A DNA stretch of 64,000 nucleotides, taken from positions 1-64,000 of the forward strand of contig NZ_FOIL01000010.1 of the NCBI RefSeq assembly GCF_900101295.1, given 5' to 3'. The notes below the pieces were generated by a model, which searched no databases, had not been told where the DNA came from, and was given only the letters and a program-made list of their open reading frames with translations. Of the stretch, positions 61,452 to 64,000 are shown piece after piece. The translations under genes and the position numbers were made by a program. The DNA comes from [Clostridium] aminophilum (lineage in GTDB: Bacteria; Bacillota; Clostridia; Lachnospirales; Lachnospiraceae). How positions within the stretch are numbered: position 1 is the stretch's first letter; each line of letters opens with the position of its first letter.

Positions 61452-62315
61452 ATGGAACAGTTCACCATTCAGAAGTATCACTGCATGGGTAATGACTATC
61501 TGATCTACGATCCGGCCCGCAACAAAATGGCGCTCGGTCCGAAGGCCATCGCAAAACTCTGCGACCGCCATTTCGGCATCGGTGCCGACGGTGTTCTGGT
61601 TGGACCGTGTTTTGATAATGACCGCCTCGGCGTCAAAATCTACAATTCAGACGGAAGCGAAGCGCCGAAGGGCGGAAACGGAATGGCAATCTTCGCGCGG
61701 TATCTCCGCGACCACGGATATGTTGAGAAAAACACGGCATCTTTTGATTCCGCCTCCGGTGAGGAGACCGTTGTCTACGAAAACGAGCAGAACACGCGCC
61801 TCAAGGTTTCCATGGGAAAACCGACCTTCTGGAGCGATGAGATTCCGGTTACCGGAAGCCGCCGCGAGATCATCAACGAAGTCATGACCTTCGGCAGTAT
61901 TCCGTATGTCACAACCTGCCTTTCTCTGGGTAATCCGCACTGCGTCATCTGGATGAATGACATTTCCAAAGATCTCGTATGCCGGATCGGACAGGTCTCC
62001 GAAACCGCACCGTATTTCCCGGAAAAGGTCAACACACAGCTGTTAAATGTGCTCGACCGCACCAACATTCAGATCGAGATCTTTGAGCGCGGTGCCGGTT
62101 ACACCCTTTCTTCCGGAACCTGTGCCTGCGCGGCGGCCTGCGCGGCATACCGCATGGGTCTGGCAGACCGGAACATGTATGTTCATATGCCGGGAGGCAC
62201 ACTTCAGGTTGAAATCTCCGAAAACGGCGAGATCTTCATGATGTGCGATGTCGGATACACCGGTGAGATCACCCTCTCCAATGAGCTTTGCGAACAGCTC
62301 CGGGCGCTGGCCTGA
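61452..62315 (+). CDS. DapF-like protein lacking both catalytic cysteines
   Basis: A 287-residue member of the diaminopimelate epimerase fold. Substrate-binding motifs are kept: MGNDYLIYD (Asn14), YNSDGS, GNPHCV, KVN and FERGAGYT with Glu212-Arg213. The two catalytic cysteines are not: where DapF has CGNG this protein has GGNG (Gly74), and where DapF has ACGTG it has SSGTC (Ser221). Without this acid-base pair the normal two-base epimerisation is not possible. The reading frame is intact and starts with a normal AGGAG site, so it is not an obvious pseudogene. A complete, canonical dapF follows 49 bp downstream. It could be a regulatory or heterodimer partner of DapF, or an enzyme of changed chemistry; both are inference. 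Confidence 0.85.
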   Translation: MEQFTIQKYHCMGNDYLIYDPARNKMALGPKAIAKLCDRHFGIGADGVLVGPCFDNDRLGVKIYNSDGSEAPKGGNGMAIFARYLRDHGYVEKNTASFDSASGEETVVYENEQNTRLKVSMGKPTFWSDEIPVTGSRREIINEVMTFGSIPYVTTCLSLGNPHCVIWMNDISKDLVCRIGQVSETAPYFPEKVNTQLLNVLDRTNIQIEIFERGAGYTLSSGTCACAAACAAYRMGLADRNMYVHMPGGTLQVEISENGEIFMMCDVGYTGEITLSNELCEQLRALA

Positions 62316-62364
62316 CCTTCGCCCGATGTTCCTTTGTTCCAGCAATACACAGAAAGGTTTTTCT

Positions 62365-63168
62365 ATGAAATTTACAAAAATGCACGGATGCGGCAATGAT
62401 TATGTCTATGTCAACGGATTCCGCGAACTGGTAAAAGATCCTTCCGCAGCGGCAATCCGCGTCTCCGACCGTCATTTCGGCATCGGTTCCGACGGCCTGA
62501 TCATCATCCGCCCGTCCGGGATTGCGGACTGTGAGATGGATATGTACAACGCCGACGGTTCCAGGGGTGCCATGTGCGGAAACGGAATCCGCTGTGTCGG
62601 CAAATATGTCTATGATCACGGAATCGTCGATCACCCGGAAATCGATGTCGCAACCGGCTCTGGAATCAAACATCTGAAGATGACCGTCGAAAACGGAAAG
62701 GTGTCTTCCGTCACCGTCAATATGGGCCAGCCGGAGCAGACATCCGGGCTCGATGAGACCATTCTCGTGGACGGAAAGGAATGGAAATTTACCGGCATTT
62801 CCATGGGCAATCCGCACGCCGTTGTCTTTGTGGAGGATCCGTGGACCATGGATCTTCCGAAGATCGGTCCGTCCTTTGAGACACATGAACGTTTTCCGGA
62901 CCGCACCAACACGGAGTTCATCCATGTGGTGGACCGCGGTCACATCGACATGCGCGTCTGGGAGCGCGGTTCCGGTGAGACCCTTGCCTGCGGCACCGGG
63001 TGCTGCGCATGCGCTGCCGCCGCGATGCTCCACGGCATTGTCGATGACAGGGTTGACGTAAAAGTTCTCGGCGGAACCCTCACCATCGAGTGGAACCGCA
63101 CCGACAACTGCATTTATATGACCGGTCCGGCAACGGAAGTTTTCAGCGGCGAGATCGAAGGTCTGTAA
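62365..63168 (+). CDS. dapF: Diaminopimelate epimerase
   Basis: Converts LL- to meso-diaminopimelate for lysine and peptidoglycan synthesis. The 267-residue protein has HGCGNDYVYVNGF, RHFGIGSDGL, YNADGSRGAMCGNGIRCVGK with catalytic C71, GNPHAV, DRTNTEF, WERGSGETLACGTGCCACAA with catalytic C209 and Glu200-Arg201. The start at 62365 follows AAAGG by seven bases. In an operon between a cysteine-less paralogue (49 bp upstream) and a cytidylate-kinase-like gene (29 bp downstream). Confidence 0.96.
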   Translation: MKFTKMHGCGNDYVYVNGFRELVKDPSAAAIRVSDRHFGIGSDGLIIIRPSGIADCEMDMYNADGSRGAMCGNGIRCVGKYVYDHGIVDHPEIDVATGSGIKHLKMTVENGKVSSVTVNMGQPEQTSGLDETILVDGKEWKFTGISMGNPHAVVFVEDPWTMDLPKIGPSFETHERFPDRTNTEFIHVVDRGHIDMRVWERGSGETLACGTGCCACAAAAMLHGIVDDRVDVKVLGGTLTIEWNRTDNCIYMTGPATEVFSGEIEGL

Positions 63169-63197
63169 ATTTGGATTGATTCACAGGAGGCATTTCC

Positions 63198-63878
63198 ATG
63201 GCAGATAAAAAAGTGGTCATCACGATTTCACGGCAGTTCGGCAGCGGAGGCGCCGATATCGGTGCGATGCTTGCCAAAGATCTTGGCATCAATCTGTACG
63301 ATAAAAGTATTCTCCGCATGACATCCGACGAGAGCGGCATCAAGGAAAGTTATTTCCATATTGCCGATGAGAAAGCCGGCAACCGCCTCCTCTATCGCAT
63401 CATCGGAAGCATGGCTCCGGAGATCAGCCGTCCGTCTTTCGGATCCGATCTGGTTTCCGCGGACAATCTCTTCCGTTTTCAGTCCAATGTCATCCGCCGG
63501 CTGGCGAAGGAGGAATCTTGCATCATCATCGGGCGATGTGCCAATTATGTTCTGGACGGCCGGGAAGATCTGATCCGGATTCATCTGAATGCTTCCTTCG
63601 AATTTCGGAAAAAGCGCGTGGCTGCCATGAATCTCTATCTGCCGAATGAGCTCAACAAAAACATCAAGCGAATCGACCGTGAGAGACGCGACTACTACCG
63701 CTATTACACCGGCAGAAGCTGGGACAACCCGGAAGATTACGATCTCGTCATCCACACCGATAAACCGGGGATTGCCGGCACCGTCCGGCTGATTGAGGAT
63801 TATCTGCAGGTTCTCGGCTATGATCTGGACCGGGATTTTCCGAATAACACTCTCGGCGGCAAAACGGCCGAAACTTGA
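63198..63878 (+). CDS. Cytidylate-kinase-like P-loop protein
   Basis: A 226-residue protein of the cytidylate kinase-like family (Cytidylate_kin2). Seen: VVITISRQFGSGGADIGAML with an atypical P-loop (RQFGSGGADIG, no GKS/T lysine as in GxxxxGKS), CIIIGRCANYVL, then the lid-like RIDRERRDYYRYYTGRSWDN and YDLVIHT. True CMP kinases have GPAGSGKS; this variant is common in Clostridia and its substrate is not established. AGGAGG precedes the ATG. It is the third gene of the dapF operon. Confidence 0.87.
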   Translation: MADKKVVITISRQFGSGGADIGAMLAKDLGINLYDKSILRMTSDESGIKESYFHIADEKAGNRLLYRIIGSMAPEISRPSFGSDLVSADNLFRFQSNVIRRLAKEESCIIIGRCANYVLDGREDLIRIHLNASFEFRKKRVAAMNLYLPNELNKNIKRIDRERRDYYRYYTGRSWDNPEDYDLVIHTDKPGIAGTVRLIEDYLQVLGYDLDRDFPNNTLGGKTAET

Positions 63879-63903
63879 CGGAAACGCCATTTCGTAATAA
63901 AAT
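63875..63903 (+). promoter_or_regulatory. Promoter reading out of the right edge
   Basis: TTGACG (63875-63880, overlapping the kinase-like stop codon), 17-bp spacer, TAAAAT (63898-63903). The following 97 bases contain no start with a ribosome site. Confidence 0.6.
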
Positions 63904-64000
63904 GTGTGTAATCGTTGGAAAAATTTATTTTTTTCGATGAACGTGCAATAAAGACTGTGCTTTGTGCATTAACTTATTGAACGGTTATAAAAGCTTTCTT

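Noticed and set aside
61452-62315. Plain annotation as diaminopimelate epimerase
   Set aside because: Both catalytic cysteines are replaced, so the activity cannot be assumed.

Overview
The window looks like the chromosome of a Gram-positive, low-G+C-phylum anaerobe with an unusually G+C-rich genome, most likely Clostridia of the Lachnospiraceae type. The reasons are the gene orders (yrzL-yrrK-yrzB-yrrL-yrrM-yrrO, comEC-holA-rpsT and lepA-hemW-prmA-rsmE-mtaB clusters), single-chain glycyl-tRNA synthetase, RNase J, IreB, glucan-binding-type wall repeats, strong AGGAGG ribosome sites and SigA-type promoters. No rRNA, tRNA, CRISPR array, prophage or IS transposase was recognised. The left edge cuts a group IIC intron.

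Layout. Positions 1-46440 are almost entirely minus-strand. 1-3468: the 5' part of a group IIC intron sitting just after a terminator, then citXG and glyQS. 3802-10803: acyltransferase, recO, era, an M16 peptidase and a YdcF-like protein. 11022-16713: a tRNA wobble-uridine hydroxylation/methylation pair (trhP, trmR), an MltG-like fragment protein, RNase J, a DUF1292 protein, ruvX and ireB. 16813-26280: mtaB, an HPr-like protein without the active-site histidine (plus strand), thiI with its cysteine desulfurase, rsmE, prmA, hemW and lepA. 26629-32705 is an accessory envelope island: LOG protein, a wall-repeat protein, a two-component system and an L,D-transpeptidase. 33122-41282: rpsT, holA, a heavily decorated comEC, a GerMN lipoprotein, a sensor kinase and a DegV protein. 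41599-46440: the glycolytic operon gap-pgk-tpiA-gpmI behind a SigA promoter with a near-perfect Rex operator.

From 46719 the strand switches. A DcuS/CitA-type kinase and regulator precede a GltS-like sodium/glutamate symporter and an orphan TAXI-type binding lipoprotein, which together look like a sensing and uptake locus for a dicarboxylate or amino acid. Two tandem paralogous secreted repeat proteins of unknown function follow (52221-56549). The minus-strand riboflavin operon ribD-ribE-ribBA-ribH (60567-56704) is controlled by an FMN riboswitch with a clear terminator and a consensus promoter. An acyl-carrier-like protein follows, then a plus-strand trio: a DapF-like protein lacking both catalytic cysteines, a canonical DapF and a cytidylate-kinase-like protein.

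The most unusual observations are the tandem pseudo-DapF/DapF pair, the secreted solenoid paralogues, the GltS/TAXI sensing locus, short tandem repeats placed directly after several stop codons, and an interspersed palindromic repeat family with a nested copy.
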